42,329 bases of DNA from WHSM01 sp036375165 (GTDB lineage Bacteria; Actinomycetota; Actinomycetes; Mycobacteriales; Micromonosporaceae): the NCBI GenBank assembly GCA_036375165.1, contig DASUSI010000111.1:1-42329 (forward strand). Reading direction: 5' to 3'. Positions 6,471 to 15,747 of this stretch are shown here, piece by piece (within the stretch, counting starts at the first letter, position 1; the number at the start of each line of letters is the position of its first letter). A model generated the notes under the pieces. It was given only the letters and a program-made list of their open reading frames with translations, made no database searches and had not been told where the DNA came from. The translations under genes and the position numbers were made by a program.

Positions 6471-8990
6471 TCATGTCGCATCGTCCGGCCTCAGCACGTA
6501 CCTGCACCGGACCCGGGGCGGGCGCCGGACGCGTGGCGGTGCGCTCGACCATTCCTCGTGCCGGTCGGCGAAGTGCGGGCTGAGCGGGTGCCCCGACTGC
6601 CCGCCCGGCAGGTCCACCGCAGCAAGGCCACCCGGCCCGGGGGCGAGCACGGCCCGGCCGGCCGACCCGAAGCCGGGCACGCAGGTACGCACGACATGCA
6701 GCGCACCCGGCTGCGGCCGCGGCGCCACCCCGAGCAGTGCGGCCGACCAGGGCGCCAGAGCCTCCAGCGGATGCCGCAGCCCGCACGTGTTGACTCGCCC
6801 CCAACGCGGCAGCCGCCGGCCTCGCTGCGCCCAGGGTGGGATCAGCCAGCTCCGTAGTCGGGCCCGGCGGCCGGTCGCGGCGGCCAGCTCGGCCGCCTGC
6901 TCGGCGCAGCCAGCCATGAACGCGGCCCAGCCGCCGGGCTCGCCCGCCCGGGGCAGCAGCGCCGGGTCGTGCCGGCGCAGGATGGCCAGCAGCGGGCGGT
7001 CCAACATCTGGTACGGGTACTGGTAGGCCGGGTCGCGGGCGCGGCAGGCCGCCAGGTAGGGCGTGAGGACCTGCTGGGCCAGGATCTGCCGCAGCCGGAC
7101 CAGGACGCCGAAGGCGCGCGAGCCGGCGGCTGCGGTGCCGTCCCAGCCGGCCAGCAGGTCGGCCAGGCACTCGTTCTGGCCGCGCAGTGCCGGTACGGCC
7201 AGGTCCCGGTAGTCCCGGTACAGCCCGGCGGCCAGGTCGTGCTGCATCTCCCGCATGGCCGGGCCGGTGCCGGGAGTGCCGGCCAGCAGCTGCCGCAGCC
7301 GTCGGGCCCGGTGGCCAGGGTCGGGGTCGTACCCGATCCGGAAGTGGTGCTCCGGGAGCGCGGCATCATTGGCGGAGACCAGGAACCTGGCGGCCGGATC
7401 AAGCTGCCGCGGGCGCTCCGGGCCGGTCAGGTACTCGGGTTCGCCGCCGGGCTGGTTGGGGCCAGCGTGGCGGTCGGGCTCGGCCGCCGGTACGGCATCC
7501 GCCGGCACGCCACCTGCCGGTACGACCGCAGGCACGCTGGCCGGGTGGCCCGCGGGGCGGCGTGGCAGCAGGCCGGTGGCCAGGTGTGCCATCCGCCCGG
7601 ACACGTCGGTGAGCAGCACGTTCAGCGCGATGCCGTGCGCATCGTCCAGGACCGCGATGCCCTCCTCGACCGAGGTCGCCCCGGCCAGCCGCTGGAACCG
7701 CAGGTCCAGGCTGCGCGGGTCGTACCCGGCCCAACGCAGCGCCACCTGCTGCCCCAGCAGCGGCCGCGCGGAGACCGGCAGCGAGCCGATCCGCGCGGCG
7801 TCGAGCAGCACGTCCGGCTGGCCGCGGACGTGGATCCGCTCGGTCCGGGCCCGGGTCTGGCCGGTGACCGGGACCAAGTCCAGCACATCGGCGCCGAGGT
7901 TGGTCACTCCCCAGGCCAGCCGCCCGTTGCTGCCGACCAGCACCACCGGCAGGCCGGCCGCGGTCAGCCCGTGGACCTGCCCGCCGGACCAGCGCAGGTC
8001 CACTTGGTACAGCAGGTTCGGCATGGCCAGCGGCAGGTGCAGGTCGCCAGCCAGGACCGGGCTGCTCGGGCCAGCCGAGCCGGCCGGGCCGCCGCTCCGG
8101 ACCCAGCAGTTGGACCCGGCGGTGCCGCGGTCCACCAGCACCAGCCTCTCGGCGGTGCCGGCCTCGACCTCGGCGGCGCGCAGGTCGGCCAGCCCTGCCG
8201 GCAGCGGCGGATCCTCCAGCCCGGGCAGGAAGAAGTCGGCGACGGCCGGCGGCAGGACCTGTCGGGTGACCGCCTCGGCCCGCTTGGCCGGCTCGTTCCA
8301 GGACAGCGAGTGGTACATCAGCAGCGCGACCAGCAGGCTGTCCGCAGGTACCCACGGCGTCGGCCGGTAGCCCAGGAACCGGCACTCGAAAGGCGGCCCG
8401 TGCCGCTCCCACGCCGCGTTCACGCCGCTCGAGAAGGCGTCCAGCAGCTCCTGTTCCGGCGGTACGAGCTTTTGGGCCGCCCGGGCCGCCGCCGACGCGA
8501 GGTCCAGCGCCCGGTACTGCCGGTCGCTGGACAACGCGGCCTTACCCCACACCTGGGCCAGCCGCCCGCCGGCCGTACGCCGCATCAGATCCAGCTGGAA
8601 GCCGCGGTCGCGGGCCATCACGTAACCCAGCGCACGGATCGCGTCCAGCCAGGAACCGGACTCGATCTCAGTGACGCCGTCGGAGCGGACCCGCGCCTGG
8701 ACCGGCCCGGAAAGACCCGCGATCGTGACCTCGCCCGGGCAGGTTGGCGCGGCGCCGGCAAGCGCACGGACCAGCCGGGTCTCCATCGCCAGGCGGGCCC
8801 GGACACGGTGAGCGTACACACCGATCCCGGCGGCCCCGAGCACAAGCACGGCAGCCGGCGCCGCGGGCGGGAACAGCACGGCTCCCAGCGCGGCACCGGC
8901 CAGCGTCGCCACCGCCGTGCAGCCGATCACCCGGACCGTGAGCAGCCGCCACAGCCGCCCGTACCGGGTGCGGTGCGAGCCGCAGACCAT
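6471..8990 (-). CDS. Membrane-anchored Ntn acylase (penicillin amidase family)
   Basis: An 839-residue serine Ntn hydrolase of peptidase family S45, whose members cleave amides of acyl chains. The beta-chain start is AGSNCWV: Ser293 would become the N-terminal nucleophile after self-cleavage. Family segments GDLHLPLAMPNLLYQVDL and SNGRLAWGVTNLGAD follow. Two hydrophobic stretches at about residues 21-40 and 43-60 form a likely membrane hairpin. Both the N-terminus (HRTRYGRLWR) and the segment after it (HRVRAR) are basic, which by the positive-inside rule favours a cytoplasmic catalytic domain. Because NRPS1 starts with a fatty acyl-AMP ligase, the obvious role is to remove the starter acyl group, as PvdQ does for pyoverdine. 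Its ATG overlaps the NRPS3 stop (TGATG). Confidence 0.88.
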   Translation of the reverse strand: MVCGSHRTRYGRLWRLLTVRVIGCTAVATLAGAALGAVLFPPAAPAAVLVLGAAGIGVYAHRVRARLAMETRLVRALAGAAPTCPGEVTIAGLSGPVQARVRSDGVTEIESGSWLDAIRALGYVMARDRGFQLDLMRRTAGGRLAQVWGKAALSSDRQYRALDLASAAARAAQKLVPPEQELLDAFSSGVNAAWERHGPPFECRFLGYRPTPWVPADSLLVALLMYHSLSWNEPAKRAEAVTRQVLPPAVADFFLPGLEDPPLPAGLADLRAAEVEAGTAERLVLVDRGTAGSNCWVRSGGPAGSAGPSSPVLAGDLHLPLAMPNLLYQVDLRWSGGQVHGLTAAGLPVVLVGSNGRLAWGVTNLGADVLDLVPVTGQTRARTERIHVRGQPDVLLDAARIGSLPVSARPLLGQQVALRWAGYDPRSLDLRFQRLAGATSVEEGIAVLDDAHGIALNVLLTDVSGRMAHLATGLLPRRPAGHPASVPAVVPAGGVPADAVPAAEPDRHAGPNQPGGEPEYLTGPERPRQLDPAARFLVSANDAALPEHHFRIGYDPDPGHRARRLRQLLAGTPGTGPAMREMQHDLAAGLYRDYRDLAVPALRGQNECLADLLAGWDGTAAAGSRAFGVLVRLRQILAQQVLTPYLAACRARDPAYQYPYQMLDRPLLAILRRHDPALLPRAGEPGGWAAFMAGCAEQAAELAAATGRRARLRSWLIPPWAQRGRRLPRWGRVNTCGLRHPLEALAPWSAALLGVAPRPQPGALHVVRTCVPGFGSAGRAVLAPGPGGLAAVDLPGGQSGHPLSPHFADRHEEWSSAPPRVRRPPRVRCRYVLRPDDAT

Positions 8991-11900
8991 CAGTCGGCTC
9001 CCTGCGGGTCGGGCTCCCGCCGGACGACCGGCGTGCCGGCCCAGTCCGGCATGGCGGCCAGCTGGGCGGCCACGTCGTCCAGCAGCGCCACCGCCGTCGC
9101 CCGGTCGGTCACCGCCGGCCGGTACTGCAGGGTCAGCAGCAGCTCGCCGTCCCAGGGGATGACGTTGAGCAGGAAGTCGCAAGTGGTCACCGCGACCGGG
9201 GCACCGAGCACATCGGTCGCCGCGCGGTACGGCGCGAAGCGCAGACCGACGGCCGGATCGGCGACTTGGATCTCCTCCTGCATGACCAGCATGACCTCGA
9301 AGAGCGGACCGCTGCCCTTCGTCGGGTGGTCGCTGGAGAGCGCCTCGAGGATGTCCTCGAAGGCCAGCTCCTGGTTGGCGTAGGCGCCCTCGCAGGTGGC
9401 ACGCACCTCCGCCGCCAGCCGGGCCGGGTCGGCGTCGACCGCGGGCACCCGCAGCACGGCGCTGTTCGCAACCAGGCCGACGACCTCCTCGGTGCCGGGC
9501 CGGGCGCGGTTGGCCAGCACGGTCCCGATCCGGATGTCAGACTGGCCGCTCCAGGAGCGCAGTGTCAGCGCGTACGCCGTCGCCACCGCCATGAAGTGGG
9601 TCAGCCCTTGCTGCCGCGCGGCCGCGCGGAATGCCGCGGTGGTGGCGGCGTCCAGGGTGCGGCGGCAGCTCCGCGACCGCAGCAGCTCGATCGCCGAAGC
9701 CGGCTGGGCGGCGTTGAACCGGCTCTCCGGCCCGCTGGCCAGCGCCGGCCATGGCGGCGCCAACCGCTCGGTCCAGTACGCCCGCTGGCGCTGCGCCTCG
9801 GCGGAGTCCCGCCAAGCCAGCCCGGATGCGACCAGCTCCGCCGCATCCGGCCCCGGCGCGGCAGGCGGGACATCGGCACCGGCCTCCAGCGCCCGGTAGA
9901 TCCGCGCCACGTCGGCCAGCAGCAGCGACAGCGACCAGCCGTCGCAGATCAGGTGGTGGATGTTGAAGTAGAGCAGGTGCCGGTCCTCGGCGACCCGGTA
10001 GGCGGTGGCGCGCAGCATCGGCGCCCGGTCCAGGGCGATCGGCTCGCGCACCGCCGCGGCCATCAACCGCTCGCACTCGGCCACCGGGTCGGCGCCGCCG
10101 GTCAGGTCCACGTAACCCAGCGGCAGCTCGGCGCCGGGCTCGACCACCTGCACCGGTCCGGCATCGGTGGCCAGCACACGCGTACGCAGCGCGTCGTGCC
10201 GCCGCACGAGCAGCCCGAGGCTGCGCTCCAGCAGTTCGGGGTCGAGCGGTCCGTCCGCCTGCAGCGCGCCGGGGATGCCGAACAGCGGGACACCCGGCAG
10301 CCGGCCAGCGATGGACCACATCTGCAACTGGGCCCGTGAGAGCGGGTAGTGCCGCGACCCGTCGGCCGACACGGGCGGCTTGCCGTTGCCGGTGAGGTCG
10401 GTCGATGCGGCGCTCCGGTGGTCCGAGCGGTTCGCGGCGGCCGGCGTGCCGAGGGTCAGGGACAGTGCCGCCACGGTGGGCTCACGCAGGAAGGCGCCCA
10501 TCGCCAGGTCGGGGTAGTGCACCCGCAGCCGGGCCACCATCCGCATTGCGGCGAGCGAGTCGCCGCCGATGTCGAAGAAGTTGTCCGTCGCGCCGAAGTC
10601 GTCGGTGCCGAGCACCTCGGCCCACGCCTGGCGGACGAACTTCTCCGCCACCGCCCGGTCGGTCGGATCATCCTGCCCGCCGCGGGCCGGAGTGTCGCGG
10701 ACCGAGGTGTCATGAGCCGCGGGCTCCGGCGGGGCGGCGGGGCCGGCCTGGGCCAGCCGGGCCAAGTCCAGCACGCTGGGTAGCCGGCTGGCCAGGCAGC
10801 TCGCCTCGGCGTCGGCCAGCAGGGCGTGCAGCGCCATCTCGTGCGCCCGTACGGCGAGCTCCGCGACCGGCCGGCTCAGCGCAGCCTCGTCGTACTCCAG
10901 CAGCAGCCGCAGCTGCATGGTCCGCACGTCAACGGTGTAGGCGGAGCTCAGCGCGTAGTGCGTGCGCTCCAGTTCCTCGCTGCTGGCGAACTGCACGCTG
11001 CCGTCCCGGACCAGCTGCTGCGTGGTGTGGTAGTCGGTGAAGTTGAAGCCCGAGTCGAACATCGGCCGCGTCCCGAAGTCACGCTGCACCAGCGCGCCCG
11101 GGTACCAGCGGTGGGCCAGCATCCGCTGCTCCCGCTCCTGCAGCGACCGGGCCAGCCCGGTCCAGCTCTGCCCGGCCAGGTCGACCCGCAGCGGCAGCTG
11201 GTTGAGGAACAGCCCGAGGATCCGGTCGGCGTCCGGCCCTTCCGGCCGGCAGTTGGTCACCGTGCTGGTAACCACGTCCTCGGCGCCGGTGAGCCAGGAC
11301 AGCACGCGCAGATGTACGGCGCACAGCAGCGCCTTGACCGGTACGCCGACCCGGGTGGCCAGCGCACGCAGTTCGTCGAGCCGGCCGGGCATCTCCCGGT
11401 GGACCTGCCGCATGGCCGGCGTCCCGGACCTGTCCGGTGCCACCAGCGGCGCCTCCGCGGAGGTTTGGGTACGCCAGAACTGCTGGTGTGCCGGGTCGGC
11501 CACGGCCCTGAGCTCCAGCGCCACATAGTCGGCGAACCCGGTCCGCGGCACCGGCACCGGACGCGCCGGACGGCCGGCAAGCCTGTCGGCGTACTGGGTG
11601 CTCAGGTCCTCGAAGAAGACGTTGACCGACCAGCCGTCGAGGATCACGTGGTTGTGGCTGAACACGAGCTGGTAGTCCTCGTCGGAGGTCGCCAGCACCA
11701 CCAACTGGAACAGGCCCGGCCGGCCGAGGTCGAAGTCGCGCCGCGTCTCGTCCTGGACGACCTGCGCGATCCGGTCGTCCTGCCCGGCCTGATCCTGCCC
11801 GCGCAGGTCCTCGACGTGCAGCGGCACCTCCAGGTGGGCGTGCACCCGCTGCACCGGCCCCCACGGGCCGGCCAGGTCCAGGCTGGTGCGCAGCACGGGG

Positions 11901-14900
11901 TGGGCGTCGACCACCGCCTGCGCCGCGGCCCGGAACGCCGCCGGGTCCAGCCGGCCGCGGACCCGGTAGCTGAGCACGATGTGGTAGACCCTGGCGTTCG
12001 GCGCGATCTCCTGGTGGTAGAGCATGCCCGTCTGCATCGCGGTCATCGGGTACGCGTCGACCACGTCGGCCGGGAACGCGCCGTCCGGCCCGGCATCGGG
12101 CAGCAGCGCGAACGGGGCGACCCCGGCCGGTGCCCTCTCGGCGGGCGCGGCCTGGGCGAGCGCCGCGAGGTCACCGGCCCGCGGCACCGCGTACACCTCG
12201 CGGGCGCTGAAGAGCAGGCCCTGGTCGCGCGCGAGCGCGACCAGCCGGATGGCCCGCATGGAGTCACCGCCTGCGGCGAAGAAGTCCGCGTCGGCCCGCA
12301 GCGCAGGGTTGTCCAGCACCTGCCGGAACAGCTCGACCAGCACGGCCGCCGCAGGCTCCGCCGCCGGCTCCACTGTCGCGGTCCCGGTCGGCCGCGCCGC
12401 CACCGCGACCGCCGCCCGGTCCAGCTTGCCGTTGACGGTCAGCGGCAACGCGGGGACGACGGCGATCGACCGGGGCAGCATGTAGTTCGGAAGCTCGGCG
12501 CCGGCGCCCCGCAGCACGTCGGCGGTGGACAGCTGCACGCCAGGCTCTGCGACCACCACGGCGACGACACGGTGTCCGATGTCGTCGGTGGCGACGGCGG
12601 CGGCCGCGGCGGCCACCCCGGGCTGCGCGACGAGCACCGACTCGATCTCCGGAAGCTCGACGCGGAAGCCGTTGACCTGCACCTGGGCGTCGCGCCGTTG
12701 CAGGTAGGCGAGCTTGGTGCCGGTGCGCCGCCCCAGGTCGCCGGAGCGGTACATCCGCGCACCCGGCACCGTGCTGAACGGATCCGGCACAAACCGGGTG
12801 GCCATCTCCCGCGGCCGACCCACGTACCCCAGGCTCACCTGCGGCCCGCCGACGTAGATCTCGCCGACGCAGCCGTCGGCGACGGCGGTTCCGTCGTCGT
12901 GCAGCAGATACAGCGACGTGCCGGGTAGTGGGACGCCCACGTCGGACTCGGTCGTGGTCGGCTCGCCCGGCCGCAACTGGTGCCAGGAGGCGTGGACCGT
13001 GGTCTCGGTGATGCCGTAGAGGTTGACCAGCTTGGCACGCTCGCCCACCTCGCGGTGCCACTGGTCGGCCAGCCGGCGCTCCAGCTTCTCCCCCGCCAGC
13101 AGCACGTACCGGACGGTGTCCAGCGCCTGCGGGGTTCGGGCGGCCTCAGGCAGCAGCACCGACATGGCTGACGGGGTCAGGCTCAGCACGGTGACTCTTT
13201 CGCGGCACAGCAGGGCGGTGAACGCCTCCAGATCCCGGGTCATCCACTTCGGCACCACCACCAGCCGGCCGCCGTGCAGCAGGCAGCCGAACATCTCGTA
13301 CATCGCCACGTCGAAGGAGCAGGAGTGGAAGAGCGTCCAGACGTCGTTCGGGCCGAGGCCGAAGTCGTCGCCGGTGGCGGCCAGCAGACTCAGCATGTTG
13401 CGGTGCGTGACGTGGACGCCCTTGGGCCGGCCGGTGGAACCGGAGGTGTAGATGACGTACGCGGTGGCGCCGGCCCGCACCGGCGGGCAGGGTGGAGCGT
13501 CCGCGCCGAGCCGGGCCAGATCGTCCACGGTGGTACGGCCGGACGCCGGGTCGGCCGCCGTGGTGATCAGCTGGCGCGCGTGTGCGTCGGCCATCACCCG
13601 CTCGCGCCTGGTCTCGGGCCAGGAGTCGTCCAGCACCGCGCAGGCCGCACCGGCCGCCATCACGCCGAGGATGGCCACCACCAGGTCGAGGCCGCGCGGC
13701 AGCGAGATGGCGACCACCTCTCCCGCGCCGGCACCCTGCTGGCGCAGCCCACGGGCCACGCGCTCGACCCGCTCGGCCAGCGCGCGGTAGGTCAGGCTCG
13801 CCTCGCCGTCGTTGACCGCCACCGCCTCGCCCAGTTCGGCCGCCCGCCGCGCCAGCCGGCCCGTCAGCGAGTCCTCGGGCTCCGCCACCCAGGCCGGGGC
13901 GGCGCCGACCGCGCCCTGGCCGGGGTCGCCGAACGGGGTAGCGGCCAGCTCGGCCGCCGGTCGCCGCGGGTCTGCGGCGCCCTCGGCCAGGATCCCGCTC
14001 GCCATGGCGAGCAAAGCCGCCACGTCGGGCTCGCTGATCGCCGCCCGGTCGAACTCGGCCTCCAGCCGGATCGTGTCACCGCCGTCGAGGACCAGGATGT
14101 TCACGTCGTACTTGGTGCCGACTCGGGGCACCTCCACGTGGCTGGCGGTCAGCCCGCGAAACCGCGGCTCCGGCAGGCCTGTACCGAGGTCGGTGAGTGT
14201 GACGTTGAACAGGCCGCGACCGGCGGCGGCCCCGGGGCCGGCGGCCGGCAGGTCGGCCAGCGCCTCGGCGTGGCTGAGGGCGCCGAGCACCGCGGCCCTG
14301 GTCCGGCCGACCAGTTCGGCGAAGGCCGGCGCGCCGCCGAGATCGATCCGGACGGGCACCATGTCCAGCAACGGGCCGACCAGCCGCTCCAGCCCGGGCC
14401 GGTCCCGCCGGCCGGCCGGCATGCCGATCAGCAGGTCGTCCCGCCCGGTGTAGCGGGACAGCGCCGCGGACACCGCCGCCGCAACGACCAGGAAGACGCT
14501 GGCCCGCCGCTGTGCCACCAGCCCCCGGACCGCTTCGCTGGCGGCCGGATCCAGCTCCGCGCGGTACGCACCACCGCGCCGGTCCGTCACTGGCCCCCTG
14601 GGCGGCGGCAGCGGCAAGGCACCGAGCGCCGCTCCGCTCAGCCGGTCCCGCCAGTACCGCCGGCCGTTCGCCAGATCCGCGTACGCCAGCCGGTCGACCT
14701 CCCAGCGGGCCACGTCGATCATGTCCAGATCGAGGTCGTCGCCGCCGGCCTTCCCGTCCGAGCCGGCGGCGACGTACTCGCTGTAGTGCTCGGCCAGGTC
14801 CGTCAGCAGCAGCCCGACCGACACCGCGTCGGCGACGATGTGGTGCAGGACCACGAAGAACAAATGCTCCTGCTCGCCGAGCCGGACCAGCCGCATCCGC

Positions 14901-15457
14901 ACCGGCGGCACGCTGTCCAGCGGCAGCTTCTCGTCGGCCAGGGCGACGCACTCGGCCAGGCATGCGTCCAGCGGCTGCCCGGAACGGTCCACCCGCTCCA
15001 CCGATAGCCCCGCGGGTTCGCCGTCGGCCGGCAGCACCCGCTGCACCGGCTCGCCGTGCTCGGCCGGGAACACCGTGCGCAGCCCGGGATGCCGCCGGTA
15101 CACCTCAGCCAGCGCGGCGCCGATGGCGGCCTCGTCGAGTTCGCCGCGCAGCAGCAGCGCGCCGGCCAGGTTGTAGGTGCCGTCGTCCACGAAGTAGTCG
15201 GTGGCCCAGAACGTCCGCTGCGCCCGGGTCAGCGGACCCGAACGGGACCCGTCCTCGGCGGCCGGCCGGTCCGGCGGCCAGTGCAGCGCGGCCCGCCGGC
15301 TGAGCAGCTCCACCAGCTCGTCCCGGTGCTCCTTCATCTGAGCGAGCAGCTCCGGTGTGAGCCGGCCGTCGGTGCTGCGGTAGCGGATCCGGTCCTGCAC
15401 CAGCGTCAGGCCGATGCCCAGCTCGTCCAGCTGGCGCAGCAGGTCGCGGGCGCTCAC
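8990..15457 (-). CDS. NRPS3: docking-C-A-T-C-T-C
   Basis: A 2155-residue nonribosomal peptide synthetase. Residues 1-55 form a TubC-type N-terminal docking domain (SARDLLRQLDELGIGLTL). Next come C (about 70-500, HHIVADA near 207), A (about 505-1030, SGSTGRPKG, NGKLDR), T (FFAAGGDSMRAI, Ser near 1065), C (NHVILDGW near 1271, first histidine replaced by Asn), T (FFDIGGDSLAAM, Ser near 1632) and a final C (HHLICDGW near 1836). The second C-T pair has no A domain, so its carrier must be loaded in trans. The A-domain pocket by hand alignment is D-V-Y-S-L-A-L-V-H-K, which I cannot assign. No thioesterase or epimerase is present despite the GGDS carriers. The GTG start overlaps the free carrier stop (GTGA) and has a strong GGAGG-like site. 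Confidence 0.93.
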   Translation of the reverse strand: MSARDLLRQLDELGIGLTLVQDRIRYRSTDGRLTPELLAQMKEHRDELVELLSRRAALHWPPDRPAAEDGSRSGPLTRAQRTFWATDYFVDDGTYNLAGALLLRGELDEAAIGAALAEVYRRHPGLRTVFPAEHGEPVQRVLPADGEPAGLSVERVDRSGQPLDACLAECVALADEKLPLDSVPPVRMRLVRLGEQEHLFFVVLHHIVADAVSVGLLLTDLAEHYSEYVAAGSDGKAGGDDLDLDMIDVARWEVDRLAYADLANGRRYWRDRLSGAALGALPLPPPRGPVTDRRGGAYRAELDPAASEAVRGLVAQRRASVFLVVAAAVSAALSRYTGRDDLLIGMPAGRRDRPGLERLVGPLLDMVPVRIDLGGAPAFAELVGRTRAAVLGALSHAEALADLPAAGPGAAAGRGLFNVTLTDLGTGLPEPRFRGLTASHVEVPRVGTKYDVNILVLDGGDTIRLEAEFDRAAISEPDVAALLAMASGILAEGAADPRRPAAELAATPFGDPGQGAVGAAPAWVAEPEDSLTGRLARRAAELGEAVAVNDGEASLTYRALAERVERVARGLRQQGAGAGEVVAISLPRGLDLVVAILGVMAAGAACAVLDDSWPETRRERVMADAHARQLITTAADPASGRTTVDDLARLGADAPPCPPVRAGATAYVIYTSGSTGRPKGVHVTHRNMLSLLAATGDDFGLGPNDVWTLFHSCSFDVAMYEMFGCLLHGGRLVVVPKWMTRDLEAFTALLCRERVTVLSLTPSAMSVLLPEAARTPQALDTVRYVLLAGEKLERRLADQWHREVGERAKLVNLYGITETTVHASWHQLRPGEPTTTESDVGVPLPGTSLYLLHDDGTAVADGCVGEIYVGGPQVSLGYVGRPREMATRFVPDPFSTVPGARMYRSGDLGRRTGTKLAYLQRRDAQVQVNGFRVELPEIESVLVAQPGVAAAAAAVATDDIGHRVVAVVVAEPGVQLSTADVLRGAGAELPNYMLPRSIAVVPALPLTVNGKLDRAAVAVAARPTGTATVEPAAEPAAAVLVELFRQVLDNPALRADADFFAAGGDSMRAIRLVALARDQGLLFSAREVYAVPRAGDLAALAQAAPAERAPAGVAPFALLPDAGPDGAFPADVVDAYPMTAMQTGMLYHQEIAPNARVYHIVLSYRVRGRLDPAAFRAAAQAVVDAHPVLRTSLDLAGPWGPVQRVHAHLEVPLHVEDLRGQDQAGQDDRIAQVVQDETRRDFDLGRPGLFQLVVLATSDEDYQLVFSHNHVILDGWSVNVFFEDLSTQYADRLAGRPARPVPVPRTGFADYVALELRAVADPAHQQFWRTQTSAEAPLVAPDRSGTPAMRQVHREMPGRLDELRALATRVGVPVKALLCAVHLRVLSWLTGAEDVVTSTVTNCRPEGPDADRILGLFLNQLPLRVDLAGQSWTGLARSLQEREQRMLAHRWYPGALVQRDFGTRPMFDSGFNFTDYHTTQQLVRDGSVQFASSEELERTHYALSSAYTVDVRTMQLRLLLEYDEAALSRPVAELAVRAHEMALHALLADAEASCLASRLPSVLDLARLAQAGPAAPPEPAAHDTSVRDTPARGGQDDPTDRAVAEKFVRQAWAEVLGTDDFGATDNFFDIGGDSLAAMRMVARLRVHYPDLAMGAFLREPTVAALSLTLGTPAAANRSDHRSAASTDLTGNGKPPVSADGSRHYPLSRAQLQMWSIAGRLPGVPLFGIPGALQADGPLDPELLERSLGLLVRRHDALRTRVLATDAGPVQVVEPGAELPLGYVDLTGGADPVAECERLMAAAVREPIALDRAPMLRATAYRVAEDRHLLYFNIHHLICDGWSLSLLLADVARIYRALEAGADVPPAAPGPDAAELVASGLAWRDSAEAQRQRAYWTERLAPPWPALASGPESRFNAAQPASAIELLRSRSCRRTLDAATTAAFRAAARQQGLTHFMAVATAYALTLRSWSGQSDIRIGTVLANRARPGTEEVVGLVANSAVLRVPAVDADPARLAAEVRATCEGAYANQELAFEDILEALSSDHPTKGSGPLFEVMLVMQEEIQVADPAVGLRFAPYRAATDVLGAPVAVTTCDFLLNVIPWDGELLLTLQYRPAVTDRATAVALLDDVAAQLAAMPDWAGTPVVRREPDPQGAD

Positions 15458-15747
15458 AGCTCCCCCTCCTCGGTGAGCGACACCGTGACGGCCGGTTGCT
15501 CGGCCCGCAGCCGGTCCAGCTCAGCGGCCACCTCCGGCACGGTAGCCAGGTCGAAGAACGAAGCCAGGTCCAGCGGGATCCCGGTGCGCTGCTCCAGCTC
15601 GTACACCACCTGCACAGCGATCATGGAGTGGCCGCCCAGCTCGAAGAAGTCCTCGGCGAGGTCGAAGTCCTCCAGCTCCAGCAGCTCGCGCCAGACCTGG
15701 GCGACCAGCTCCTCGGTCGGGGTGCTCGGCTCGGTCATCGCGCTCAC
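15454..15747 (-). CDS. Stand-alone peptidyl carrier protein (GGHS type)
   Basis: A 97-residue carrier with the site DFFELGGHSMIAVQ (Ser41) and a second FFDL segment shortly after. It sits between NRPS2, which ends in a C domain, and NRPS3, which begins with a docking and C domain, so it probably serves as a split-module carrier between them and must be charged in trans. It is the intact parent-like copy of the decayed carrier at 0.8-1.0 kb. I start it at GTG 15747, which overlaps the NRPS2 stop (GTGA) and has GGAG ten bases upstream; ATG 15738 is the alternative and is too far from that site. Confidence 0.88.
   Translation of the reverse strand: MSAMTEPSTPTEELVAQVWRELLELEDFDLAEDFFELGGHSMIAVQVVYELEQRTGIPLDLASFFDLATVPEVAAELDRLRAEQPAVTVSLTEEGEL

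Noticed and set aside
10500..12300. Epimerization domain in NRPS3, suggested by GGDS-type carriers
   Set aside because: The domain after the first GGDS carrier has C-domain openings (YPMTAMQTGMLY) and an NHVILDGW site; no epimerase motifs are seen.
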